Position numbers and translations under genes: made by a program. This document shows positions 47,241 to 58,398 of a stretch of 64,000 nucleotides of DNA, piece by piece; within the stretch, counting starts at the first letter, position 1; every line of letters begins with the position of its first letter. Source of the stretch: Sequoia sempervirens (taxonomy: Eukaryota; Streptophyta; Pinopsida; Cupressales; Cupressaceae). Below the pieces are notes generated by a model. It was not told the origin of the DNA. It saw nothing but the letters and a program-made list of their open reading frames with translations, and did not search any database. The DNA lies in the NCBI GenBank assembly GCA_007258455.2, contig VDFB02047230.1, positions 161,208,635 through 161,272,634 on the forward strand. Reading direction: 5' to 3'.

Positions 47241-47419
47241 AAAATGATACAATGCACAAAAAATGAGGGGATAAAGGGTACATACTGGAGGTCTGTAGGC
47301 GGCCAGCCACTGGTGATGTTGTACACACTCAAATTGGTGGGTGTGATATGGAATAGGCATCTCACTCCAAGTGGCACAAAAACCTCTCTCACAAAGATTT
47401 CAAAATTCAAAATGCACAA
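47219..47419 (-). CDS. 66-residue antisense ORF downstream of minus-strand TATA
   Basis: It begins MCILNFEIFVREVFVPLGV about 26 bases after the TATA-like box at 47445-47455 on the minus strand. I recognise no domain. It could be an upstream ORF or a first exon of the PMD unit, or it may be open by chance. Confidence 0.3.
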   Translation of the reverse strand: MCILNFEIFVREVFVPLGVRCLFHITPTNLSVYNITSGWPPTDLQYVPFIPSFFVHCIIFSAFFQL

Positions 47420-47444
47420 ATGAGAGTGAAAAAGACCCTTTTTA

Positions 47445-47455
47445 CCTTTTATAGG
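47445..47455 (-). promoter_or_regulatory. Candidate antisense TATA box
   Basis: The minus strand reads CCTATAAAAGG, close to an ideal plant TATA box. It lies upstream of the AGYGCTT array, the hairpin array and the PMD frame on that strand. Confidence 0.5.
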
Positions 47456-47802
47456 TTTTTAAAAGAGGGATTTTTGTGGGATTATTTAAATTTATTTTTG
47501 AGGAGATTAATTCAAAAACATCCTTGGGCAATTTCTACATCAATTATTGGGAGATAAATTAATTTCATCACCAAATGTTCATCGAATCTTCATAAAATCA
47601 TCAAAAAATCATAAAAAATTGCAAAATTACAAAAAATAAAATAAAAAATCATTAATTTATCTCCCGAGGGGGTATAGATCCATCAATCACCTGAAAATCA
47701 AGTCTGGGACACACTAAATTTTTTTTCGTCGATACTAGCAGGAGCAGCACAAAATTTTCTTTTAAGCAATGCGTAAACACATCACTTCAAAGAGGAGCAA
47801 AA
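47456..47802 (+). other. End of B internal region and polypurine tract
   Basis: No gene is seen. AAAGAGGAGCAAAA at 47789-47802 is the plus-strand primer tract directly before the 3' LTR. Confidence 0.6.
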
Positions 47803-49036
47803 TGTATACACCTCAAAATGGTCTGGAGAATATAATTAATTAAATATGTTTTATTTGATTAATTAATCCTAAATTCATCTTCTTAGTAAATAAATAGAAA
47901 TATTTATTTATATTAAGTTCAATATTAATTCTTTTATTTTATCATATTATTTTCCTCTTAATTAAATAAACAAAATTAAATACTTTGTTTTATTTAATTA
48001 TTATCATTATTATTTCTTCTATACTTTATCCATTGATTCTATCTTAAATTAAAACACAACTTTGATAATTTGTGTAATTTAATTATCTTATCATATTTCC
48101 TCTTAATTAAATAAAGACATCCTAAAGATTTATTTAATTATCATATTCCTCTTTATTAAATGAGCAAATATCAAATATTTGTTTTATTTAATTAAATCTT
48201 CCTATTTTTCTAAATTGAATAAATAAAAAATATTCAAATAAAGGCATAAATTAAATACTCCCCTATTCACTTACCAATAAAATTAGATTTTTCAATCTAA
48301 TTAATTCAACTGACATTCACGGGAAAGCTTGTGGGACAAACTTGCAAGCAATCCTCTCAATCTTCTTCCTCTGATCTTTCCTATCATCTTGCCTGATGTT
48401 TTCATGGGGAGGAACAATCCCCATGATCAACTCAAGCTCCTCAATCTCTCACCACTCAATTCTCAAGATTGAAGCTAGGCCTCTACTGTGCTGCCCCTGT
48501 GCAAAACTAATGCTGTGAAATCTATATATACAGCCTTCTGAAGCATGAAAATGATCTGAGAAAACCCCAGTTTTATGCAAAGTTACTTTGCAGGAATACA
48601 ACCAAGCAATCAAGCAATCATACCATTAGCATTAGCATTAGCATTAGCATTAGCATTAGCAATAGCATCATAACATCATAGCATCAATAGATTTAGAATC
48701 ATGGCAACATCATTAGTTTTTACTGTAGCTTCCATTTATTAGTTTTCATGTCATGATAGTTTATAGTAGCATCATATCATTTAGCTTTCATTAGCAATCA
48801 TTAGATCATTGCATTTATCATCACTCCATCCTCTGAATTGACATTTTAAATAGTCATATTGCTTACTCAATCTGAGAGCCTTCTGTGACTTGATAAATCT
48901 TTGGAGATAGGAAACAATGAGACGCCTTCAATATTTTCTGTGTTTTAAATTAATTTAATTCATGTTAATCTTGATATAATGTTTCATTAAGAAGTGTTTT
49001 AGTTGTTCTTTTACTTTTTACTTATTCACACTTACA
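47803..49036 (+). repeat. 3' LTR of element B
   Basis: It starts TGTATACACCTC and ends TTCACACTTACA, followed by TTAAC at 49037-49041. The TATA box is at 48522-48530. Six copies of ATTAGC lie at 48625-48660, against two in the 5' LTR. Confidence 0.9.
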
Positions 49037-49172
49037 TTAACTAAACTTTGTTCACTCACGAGTAATTGATTTACTCTTTGTAGCCAAGAAACCTTCTAAG
49101 GATTGGGATGTTCCATCCTTTTCAACTTTAAATTTCTATCATATCTTCTAAGACAAGGTTTATTGTACTTCA
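49037..49172 (-). pseudogene. Element D protease, middle part
   Basis: The minus strand reads INLVLEDMIE, then after a small shift LKRMEHPNP, KVSWLQ and RVNQLLVSEQSLV, which continues into FHIGSCKDEV on the far side of element B. It lies between the insertions of B (49036) and E (49173). TTAAC at 49037-49041 is the right target duplication of B. Confidence 0.75.
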
Positions 49173-50003
49173 TGTTGACGTTCCAAATGGAAAAACAATA
49201 GTTAAATAGAATATTGCTACTCTATTTCTCCTGAAAGAGAAAGATAACACATGGATATATTAGCTCCCAAGGTCTTTGTAGTTGGTTCTCAACTGTGCTG
49301 ATGTCCCTCAGTGGTCAATGTAACAGTAATGTTCAAGGGGCCTACTGGTGTGAGCTTTTGGATTGTTCTAAGATCAAGCATGAATTTAAACCTACTCTAA
49401 CCAGGGGTTTTAAAAAACATAAAAGTTGGGTCAAAGCTTTAGGACAAAAAATAATGATAATTCACCTATCTTAACTATACTTGTTATCCTTCAAGGAATT
49501 GTAAACTAAAACTGTAGAATGAAATTGACTTGTGATTGACACACAGTTTCATTCATTCACAATGTTGATTTCAATAACATATTGCAAGTTACTATTTTAA
49601 ATAAAACACCAAAATAACATCCCATTCCTTGAAGGATTCACAAATCAAATGATTAACTTAAGACAAACACCATTTTGAAACACAATCTGAAGTAGATTAA
49701 GATCTGGTTGCTTCTACTGTTAGTGAAATAGATAAACAACACTTACAAAGCTGGCACAATCACCAGTGTACAGAAAATCCATGACTCCAAATTGTTTCCA
49801 TTTTTATTAATAAAACTGAAAAGATACATTATTGGTTCCTACTGAATCTAACTACTCACTAAGAAGACAAAAGAAGCTCCTATTACAAAGAATCAGGAAG
49901 TAGTTCTTTCTTCTCTACCTGATTTTTCTTTCTGATTTCTAACTCTTTTTCTAACCCTAGAAGTTCTCTACAAGTTCTAACCTTTACAAAGAGGCTAGAA
50001 TGC

Positions 50004-50013
50004 CATATATATA
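50004..50013 (+). promoter_or_regulatory. TATA box candidate in E
   Basis: CATATATATA followed by GAGTGCACC, about 830 bp into the putative LTR. The motif-rich segment lies downstream and would be transcribed. Confidence 0.45.
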
Positions 50014-50619
50014 GAGTGCACCAAAAAGAATGCACTATCCCCAGTATTAGGGTTTACAAAATATTTGCTTCTAGGAGATTCAGGCTCTCAGATCTTTTTT
50101 GAAGAGAGTCAAAGCTGCATTCAATGTGAATCCCTGTTGTCCATACCGATGACAGATTGTTCCGGGAATCCTCCTAGATTCTTTGTAGCTACCGAATTTA
50201 ATTTGGCCTTTCATGTCCTTCTTTGAACTCCATCAGGGCCGCCTTGAATGCTCTAAAAGCATTTTTCCATTAATACTAATCTGTCTCTCGCCAGTGGTCA
50301 CTACAGCTATCCCTGTGAGTCATGGTTACTCTTTTCCTTTGGCTTTCTTCATGTTCTAGACCTTCCTGCATGTTGACCATCTTCTGGAGCATCATCAGGC
50401 CCCCCTTTAGATCCAATGATTATCGCCTGAGCCAATCCATCAGCTCAAGATCTCAGAATGAGTCCATCTGGTTTTCATTCTATTGGTTCCCTTTTCGTTT
50501 TACCAAAACATTCAATCAGTCAAACTATTACTAGTCCACCCCCTAAGCTCCTTTTGATTGGTGGAACATAGCCCACGTAGGATTATCAAGCAGTCAAAGG
50601 TCATTCGAATGCAATCGCT

Positions 50620-51880
50620 TGTCAGTGAGACACTCATCGTGCCTCCCCGATGCGATTATATCTCTTCTAGCAACTATCGGCGTAGCAGGCGATAGTCGGA
50701 AAGACCTTTCGGAAACGTTGGATCTTTCTCTTCGAGCTCTTTTTTATCGGCCAAAATTTCTGTGGTCAGGGAGACCTTATATCAATCTCCTCTTTTCTTG
50801 TTGGGCTCCTTCTGTATCGGCTAGTCCAGCTCCCTTCACTGAGACCTTTCACCGAATTTTCTTTATCTTCGCCAGGCCCACTTTGTTTTGGCAAGACTCA
50901 TCACTGTCAGCCAGACATTCTACCGAGCCCCTTAGTCCTTCGGAGAGCTCCTTTCGAGCTCAAATTTCTTTCGGTGAGACCTTTCGGAGTCGCTCAGACA
51001 CCACGCCGAATGCATCCAGTCTCACCGAAGGCATTTCCTATTGGTGAGACATAAAGATCTCGCTGAGACCTTATGGCGATGGAATCCCCTTCCACCGATG
51101 CCTTCATTTCATGTCGGCAAGACAACCCCACATCGGGGAAACCTTTCCCTGAGCCCTTCATGTCATATCGAAGACTGACCCTTCGGTAAGACTTTTTTGT
51201 TTTGGCTAGATGTTCTGCCAAAGGCAAAATTATTGCTGAGCTCAGACCTTTGGTGGGACCTTCTTCTGTTGGGAAGACCTATGGTGATATCGCTTTTGTT
51301 TCACATGTGTCGTTGTAATACTCTCATTCTCTCACCAATGAAGCAATATGTCGGTGAGAATTTATGGGTCGGCAAGACTGCCAGACCTCACCTCGATAGA
51401 CCTCCTCTTGTGCTTTGTTGGCGAGACCCGATGCACTCACCAAGACATCCCTCGACCTCAAAAATTTCTCACCAAGATGTATCCCCTCGTCGGTGGTCGG
51501 CAAGACCCAAGGCGCTCGACAAGACCACCCGTCAAAGGAACAACTCTCGCCGAAGTGCCCGCTCCTTACGCGTTAGTCGGTGAGACATGAAGAAGTCGCT
51601 GAGACTTCTCCCCAAAGGAAAATCCCTGACTGATGTGTATATCCCTCTACTACCGGTCGGTGAGACAAAAAGATCTCGCCAAGACCTTTCTCTGAAGGAT
51701 ACTTTCATGCCGATGGGGAAACTCTTAGTCATCGGGACGATGATTGATGTCTTGCCGATAGGCATCTACATGTGAATTTTGATCACTGTGACATCCCTGA
51801 GGTCTTGTCGATAGGCAACACAGATGCCCATTAATAAAATGCACTGGTAGTCGAAAAGACATCTGCAAGGTCTTGCTGAC
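50620..51880 (+). repeat. Degenerate TCGGYGAGAC motif array in E
   Basis: Roughly twenty copies of (T/C)CGG(T/C)(G/A)AGAC, often followed by CTTT, occur in about 1.2 kb. Examples are TTTCGGTGAGACCTTTCGG near 50968, TCGGCAAGAC near 51115, 51369 and 51498, and TCGGTGAGAC near 51575 and 51656. A few copies are inverted (TCTCACCGAAGG near 51021). The segment is visibly more GC-rich than its surroundings. Open frames here (50619, 51197, 51348) follow from the motif and show no domain. Confidence 0.75.
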
Positions 51881-52225
51881 TTTCTTCTTAGAGAAAAATT
51901 ATAACCAACTGGATTGAGGAATACATTCCAACTAAGCTCCCTTGGCGAATATCATCTTGTGTGTGATTTGATCCTGAAAAATAGAGTCCCCATTAATCCC
52001 CAGAAGCACATAAGATACATTATAATAAAATACACTATTGTCTATGATAATACCATTCAATTTCCAGCAAGAAGAAAACCAACTCGCTGAAACAGAACCA
52101 AAATTTGATAGAACCAATAGACAACTCAGGAGGAAAGCAAGTAACCAAAAGGCAACAATAGCAAGAGAGAAAGGGGGACCCATTTTGTTCCAGAATAAAA
52201 TGGGGTGGTTATGCAAGGCATAACA

Positions 52226-53570
52226 CTTCCATTATCCATAATCACCTTCCAACATTTTCCACCTAACTTATATTTTTTTTCAAAATAGATTTTTCCTCTG
52301 AACAAGTTCTTGTTTTTTTCCTTTCAGGTTAGCATTATTCTTCTTAGCATCAAGGATTATCCTTCCTCAAGTTCTTCTCCATGCTTAGATGAATCTACAC
52401 TCTCATCCTCTTCTTGTGCTACATGAACTTTTACCTCTTTTCCCTTTTTATTGTTGTGTGGGACTTGAGGACATTCAAATGCTTTGTGACAAACTTCTCC
52501 ACATTGATAACATGTACCAGTGAATACTCTCCTTCTTCCTCTTCTAAAATTTTCTTATCTTTTTGAACAGTCTCCTCTACTTAAGAAATGATCTCATCTT
52601 CCTCCAATATCATGGGTGTAAGAACTTGTCTAAGAGGTGGTGGCTTCTCCTTGCTTTATTGGATACCCTTTTCCATTATTGGACTATCCTCTACCATGCA
52701 AGTTTCTTCTTTTGCTTCTTGAATTATTTTGTTGTTTTCTTATTAATTTCTCTTCTACCTTTAAATCATACTAGTATGCTTCTTCAACAACTATTTTCCT
52801 AACCAGGCTAATTTCATCTTGAATATATATCCACCAACCATTTATATATCTTGAAAATTGTTCTTCACCATCTTTGACATTCCTAGCTTGAATATTAAAC
52901 TTGTAGAGTTATTTTACATGTACTTATTAAAAGTAATCTCTTTTTGCTTCAAATTTTGCAATTTTTTTAAGAGGCTAAGGTGATAGTCTACTGGTAGGAA
53001 TTTTCCCTTCAATTTATGACCCTCCTATTGCACAAATTTATATTTTCTTTGCCTCTTTTTTTCTTTCTATCTACAAATGATCCAACCATAGGGATGCATG
53101 TCCCTTCAATTTTGTGCAAGCAAACTTCACCTTCTCTAGGTTTTCAATTTATTTGAAATCAAACTATTTATCTATCTTGGAGATCCAATCAATTAGTTGT
53201 TTTGGGTTTAAATTTCTACTATAATTAGGTGAGTCCATCTTTGGTTTGCTACCCAAATTTAGTATTTCTCTTAGAAATATTCCACATGCTTCATCCATTT
53301 TGTCATCACTTTTAGCCTCTAGCTCTTCATCTTCATCTTCACTCACATCTTCTACATTAGCCCCCCTTCGTTGTGTTGTTTCAATGGTATCCAATCTTTT
53401 TTTATTTCCCTCAACATTTTTGCAATTTCACCAACTTGTGTTGCTTTGGGTCTTTCCCAACCTCTATGTGCCAGGTCTCAACTCAAGTCCTCTATAGTTG
53501 TGAGCTTCTCTCTCTTCACCTTTCCACAACAAAATTATTAGAACTCTTCTCTTGACACAAACACAACAAC
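52226..53570 (-). pseudogene. Element D gag and start of protease
   Basis: Starting from about 53570 on the minus strand, an N-terminal part leads to 53394-53164 (MDTIETTQRRGANVEDVSED, then NLNPKQLIDWISKIDK). The capsid follows: KVKFACTKLKGHASLWLDHL near 53130, LKGKFLPVDY near 52990 and GMSKMVKNNFQDI near 52870. The zinc knuckle CYQCGEVCHKAFEC (CX2CX4HX4C, intact) lies near 52470-52515. The end reads GGKCWKVIMDNGS (52226-52270), the protease active-site motif with DNG for D(S/T)G, cut by element E. Many stops are present. Confidence 0.8.
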
Positions 53571-53572
53571 TT

Positions 53573-53584
53573 GCTATGATACCA
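53573..53584 (-). other. Primer-binding site of element D
   Basis: The minus strand reads TGGTATCATAGC, one base from the initiator Met site, two bases after what should be the LTR end (TTGCATCA). Confidence 0.7.
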
Positions 53585-53586
53585 CT

Positions 53587-55300
53587 TGATGCAATATAGA
53601 TATGGGGTCTTACCAGACGACCAAATCTAGTCATTAAATAAAAAACAACAATATGACAATATATTTGTAGTTTTATTCAAATTTAAAAAATAACATTATA
53701 GTCATTCATGGAGTACAATCAATTTTTTTCAAAAAAAGTTATCTGACAATCAAAAATTAGAAAATTATCCACCCTTTTCCTTGTTCTCAATCTTCATTCT
53801 ACTTTATTCTTGGTCTCTCCACTTTTTAACTTTTGTTCCTCCACCTCCAACATATCTTTCTCTTTCCTTAAATTTGATCTCAATCGATTACACAAAATAT
53901 TTGAATGTTATAACCAATTTTGGTTAGGATTTCCTTTGTCAAAGGTTTGAGGGATCTCAAAACCTTATTGGCTTCCAACAATGATTTGAAAGTTAAACAA
54001 AAATATGATATTCAAATTTTACTCCTAACATCCTCGTGTTATTTTCCTTCATTCTTTATAAAGGTTGTGAGTTTCTTGTTGGGTGTTGATGAAGTTTTAA
54101 TAAGCTCATTGGGTGTCAATGTTAGTCTCATAACTAACTTCAAATGTCAAAATCCCTTTGTAATCACTTTTATTTTTCTTCTTGATGATGTCATTGGTGA
54201 TGCTGACAAGAAATCCTTAGCTTCACTTTATTGTGACGTTTTTAAAATTCTTTTGGACATCGACAAGATTGTGAAAACCTTGTCTAAGGTTAATGATGGT
54301 TTTGAAACCTTCGTAAGCACATTGATGTTGCTTTAAATAAGCTTTTCAACAAGTGGTTATGGATTATGCTTCAGGTGCCAACAAGGTTGTGACAACATTG
54401 TTAGGGGATGATGATGGTTTTTAAATCACACTAAAACTCTAACGTTGTCTTTAAAAAAGCTCTTTCCAAACAAAAGAGTTAGAAAAACTTAGCGATAGAT
54501 GAAACAAATTTTGAAATCGAAGAAATACTCTGACACAAGCAATTTAATAATAGGGGTATGAAAGTATTATCGAGAACCAAAAATGCTTTTAGAACCCCTT
54601 TGGATGTTGAAATAGGTTATGAAACTTGCTTAATTTGCTAACACTTTTAAACAAACAAACTTTACCTATTTGAATATCCAAATTATCCTGAACAGTAGAA
54701 AAATTTAACAAAAACAAACTAAACTTGAAACTTTTTGGTTGATGCAAGATTATTCGTGAACCCATATGCTCTTGCATCAATAAATGGAATCCTTTAAGCA
54801 ACAAAAAATTTCCTTTTCCTTTTATTTATTATTTTAGAGAACCAAGGAGCAATAAGTTGGGAAAGTCCTTTAGATAAGGAATTGAATAGCATTCAATGAG
54901 AGATTGATTAACCTTTAAATTCAAAATTATTTTGATAAAAATCATCCATTATGTTAGATATGGATACAACGTCAAGTTGTGAGAAGTTTCCCACAAAAAA
55001 TTGTCTTATTATTTAGAAACTTGAGAGATGTAAAAGTTATGGTGAATGACTAGATCATTGGGTCCTCTATCCTATATATGATTAGATTTTTCCTTTGATC
55101 CTTTATTATCTTTGTCTAATAAATTTAAATTATGTTTATTATAATAATCTTCAAATATAATTATATATTATACATATAAAAATTTCATAATTCATGAAAT
55201 TATATTTAATATTTATTTATTGAAACCACTTTCATGAAATTATCTACTAATATTTATTTATTGGGACCACCTTCTTGTGTAGACTCAAGTATATATTCTC
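53587..55300 (-). repeat. Probable 5' LTR remnant of element D (outer end unresolved)
   Basis: It must start at about 53587 because the primer-binding site lies just below. The far end is not visible; 55300 is a placeholder. The 138-residue plus frame at 53920-54336 (MVRISFVKGLRDLKTLL) has no domain and contains internally repetitive Asp/Val-rich stretches, so I do not call it a gene. Confidence 0.35.
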
Positions 55301-56640
55301 TTTAAATTCCTTCCCATATCTCATTCTTTCTTTATCTCTTTCATTTTTTACTCCCCTACCTTGTTCTTTTCTTTTTTAATTGATTTTAACTCTTTCTCAC
55401 TCTTATTTCACAATTTTATTTCTTTGTCTTATATTTCAAATTTCATGTTTATCTTTGCCTACTCATATTATTAAGTGAAGTGATTTTTTTGGTTTCTTCT
55501 CTTTCCATTTTTTTTTGGGTACTTTTAAACTTTAAGATAATACCTTTTAGCTTGGTATACTATTTTTTATTCTTTATTTCATTGTTTCTTAACCACACAT
55601 GTATATTTTTAGTTAGCAACTAAAATTTCCCTCATTTTAATGATGGACTGTGAGTGTGATTTCAAATGTTGATATAAAAAACTTACATGGTTAATTTTAA
55701 AATCTCTCTAACTTCTCACTTTTATTCAGTTTTTGTTTTTTATGATATTGTGAAGAAAACTAACCAACCTTTGCAAATATTCGAGGTTATTGAATTAAAT
55801 GGGGAAATTAGCAATTAATGACCTATAATTATGAGTTGAAACAATAAATTAAAATTAAACAAATATTTTTTTAAAAAAAATGACTAAAGATGAATAAGGA
55901 TTACTTAGCTTTATGTGCAACTTGATGGTGTTGGGTTGCAAATTATTGTTTTGTGATCCACAATGATGCTTTGATATCAAATTTGCCTCTATGATGATAC
56001 AATAGATAGCAAATTGAACCCTATTTTTATTTAGGCTTAAATAGTGACATAAAATCAATCTAGTTTGATTCTATAATATAAAATTGAACAATGTGTGAAA
56101 TCAATTTTTGTTGCACATAATCAATCATACATTTTTTCAATCTAAAAACTAGTTTAGTTTGCTTTCAAATATCTATAAGTATGGTAAGGAATTCGTAGTT
56201 ATTATAAATATCTTCGAGGAGCTTGCTAGGTGAATTCCATGTTCTCCTCAGTCAAGTCCCCAAGTGAATCGATTGAATGACACAAACAAAGATCAAAGAC
56301 AACAAATAACCACATGCAATATGCCTATTTTTTTCTAAGTAGGTAGATGTTGGTTGATGTAGCAATGAATGCTCAAATATGCTCCCTAAATGATGATGTA
56401 AGTGGTAAGTGAGAGTTCTAGATATATCATTGATGATATGAAGTAAATTATGGTTTGTCTTTTTATACAATACATGAGAATACACTTTGAAATATTTTGT
56501 GTTCAAGTTGGTGAATAGCTGCTAGTATGAAGGACATAATATTGGCCTGATTTTAAAATTAAAATAAATAAATTTAAAAAATAAAATTTATTATTTTTTT
56601 TAAAAACATGTCACTTGCACACTAGTCATTACATGAAGAC
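55301..56640. other. AT-rich stretch without recognisable genes
   Basis: It contains pyrimidine-rich runs and short minus-strand frames (55855, 56252) with no domain. The minus strand near 55970 reads TTGATATCAAAGC, weakly like a decayed initiator Met primer site, with no supporting LTR. Confidence 0.4.
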
Positions 56641-57020
56641 TAGGGGAGAGGGACCCATAGTGGAGCAGGGTCCAATAGTGAGGATAGAAGTAGTCCTTAG
56701 TGGATCCCATACTAAAGCACTTGAATATCCAATTGCAAAAAAAAAATTATCCATAAAATACACAAACTGACAAATCATGTGATGCCACATCAACACACCA
56801 ATAAAACATGACTTAGTGCACCACTATTGGTCTCACTTTTTTTTGGGCCTTTTTTGGATACTTAAACAAAAAACATGTTGACGTGGCCCTAAAATGAAAT
56901 ATAGAAGCATGTGATTTGTCAAATAAACTATTATACAAAATTGAAAGTGATTTGAAATTTCCACGTAGAATTTTGAGAAAGGTGAAGTTAAGGTGCTCCA
57001 CTATAGGCTCCTCTCCCCTA
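56641..57020. mobile_element. 380 bp MITE-like inverted-repeat element
   Basis: The left end TAGGGGAGAGGGACCCATAG and the reverse complement of the right end TAGGGGAGAGGAGCCTATAG match at 17 of 20, and similarity continues for several bases (TGGAGCA). TA at each edge may be a target duplication, or part of the repeat. There is no coding capacity. The interior is AT-rich. Confidence 0.7.
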
Positions 57021-57420
57021 ACTCAATCAAAATGAATCCAAAATAAAAATAAAAATATAAAATATATTATTTTCACTATTATATACACATTCACAAGATT
57101 TTTTTTCTATTTTTCTTTTTTACCTCCTCTTTCACTTTTTACTCTAATATTCTTTCCTTACTCCTTACTCTTCAGTTATTTTTTAACAAACTTTATTAAG
57201 GAATTTCCTTTCATATAGGTGAATGGAAATATTTTTAGATTTATTCTTTAGCCTTTATGGTTTCTTAAACATTTAAGTGGGTGTTTTTAAGAAATTTATA
57301 AAGCTTTATGGAGTAAAATGGTTCCATAAAAGGTAAGTGCTATGTAGTGGTTAATATTTGACTTTCATTTGTCTCTATTTTTTTTTTAATTTGTTTAGTT
57401 TAGTATATTGTTTGTTTGGT
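57021..57420. other. No gene seen
   Basis: AT-rich sequence with pyrimidine runs; nothing recognisable. Confidence 0.4.
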
Positions 57421-58340
57421 AAGTTAGACATTTTTTTATTATGAAAATATACATATTAATATGAGCTATTATTTTCTAGGAATAGAGAGATAATGGTTAA
57501 TTTTTTTTTTTTCTAGTTCAATGTGGTTTGCTCATGTTAGGGTTGAATCAAAAATTGCAAAAAGTAGTCATTTTGTGTATGTTAAGATGTAAAATGTGAA
57601 AATTTTCAAATGGGTCCCCATGGAATTAAAATAATAACAATAATTCATTTGGTTTGGTAGGTTTATGATAGAGAAAGAATCATTCTACCACTAAGGACTC
57701 TCAAACCTTCTAGATTACACTAGTCAGACAAGGTCTCTTAAGAGATCTAGGAGCCTTAAAGTGGAAAAATTCAATGAGATGATATAGAAACACTAAAAAT
57801 TTTAGATATGCATCATTTTTTCCTATAGTTGGATAGTGATTTCCTCTAAAAATAATCTCTTTGTTTCATCCAACTCAAATTAGCTTATTGTACTAGCATT
57901 GAATCAAAAGTTACAAAAAGTGGAAATTTTGTGTAATGCTAAGACATGTAGAATGAATAAATTTAGTTTCAACATGTCTATTTGTATGTATTTATTATGG
58001 AGGATGCCTTATTCCTCCATTCAAGGCTTCCAAAAAATTTGGGCTACAATAGTTAGATGATGTCTCTTAAGAGACCTAAGACCCTAAATATGAAAAACTT
58101 TGAAGAGATTATATGGAAACATTGTGGAACATAGATACATATTGCTTAATTCTCTAATTGGGAAATAGGGTCTTCTCAAAAAACATCTCTCTATTTCATC
58201 CATCTCAAATAATTTACTTGTTCTAGTTTCAAATATAAAGTTACAAAAAGTGGCAATTTCATGCAATGCTAGGGTATACAATGGATAGCTTTTTGAATAG
58301 AACTCTATATTGTTAAAATAATAGACCCAACATGACTATT
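57420..58340. repeat. Degenerate tandem repeat, about 2.5-3 units of 330-355 bp
   Basis: The segment GAATCAAAARTTRCAAAAAGT occurs at about 57545 and 57900, and as CAAATATAAAGTTACAAAAAGT at about 58232. The palindrome TCTCTTAAGAGA occurs at about 57731 and 58051. Intervening sequence is alignable, for example CTCTTTGTTTCATCCAACTC near 57857 against CTCTCTATTTCATCCATCTC near 58187. Confidence 0.65.
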
Positions 58341-58398
58341 TTAATTTATCTATGCTAAAAGAGGATTTTTTTTACCACCAAGGGAAACTAAACCTTTA

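Larger units (their letters stand above)
23740..49036 (+). mobile_element. Element B: Tat-lineage Ty3/gypsy element with antisense PMD unit
   Basis: LTRs of 1.2 kb at both ends, a perfect 5 bp duplication, and a gag-PR-G-patch-RT-RNase H-second RNase H-IN order identify a Tat-lineage element. Total length is 25.3 kb including the nested C (5.3 kb) and a 0.94 kb inverted-repeat element, so about 19 kb by itself. A 4 kb leader precedes gag. About 6.5 kb of B's own sequence lies between integrase and the 3' LTR and holds an antisense coding region. Confidence 0.9.
49173..52225 (+). mobile_element. Element E: probable solo LTR of about 3 kb
   Basis: The block starts TGTTGACGTTCC and ends GGCATAACA, with CTTCA (49168-49172) and CTTCC (52226-52230) on its flanks, a 4 of 5 match. 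Removing it rejoins D's protease at the active-site motif. I find no second copy of its ends inside and no gag or pol, so a solo LTR is the simplest reading. CATATATATAGAG at 50003-50015 is a plausible TATA box for plus-strand orientation. An unknown element of another type is possible. Confidence 0.55.

Noticed and set aside
50619..51583. Open frames of 128-142 residues in E
   Set aside because: They follow from the repeated TCGGYGAGAC motif, which lacks stops in these frames, and show no domain.
53920..54336. 138-residue plus-strand frame in the presumed LTR of D
   Set aside because: No domain, internally repetitive, and located in what should be non-coding LTR on the opposite strand.
55965..55985. 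Primer-site-like TTGATATCAAAGC on the minus strand
   Set aside because: No LTR end, gag or purine tract supports it. The word is also close to a chance AT-rich palindrome.
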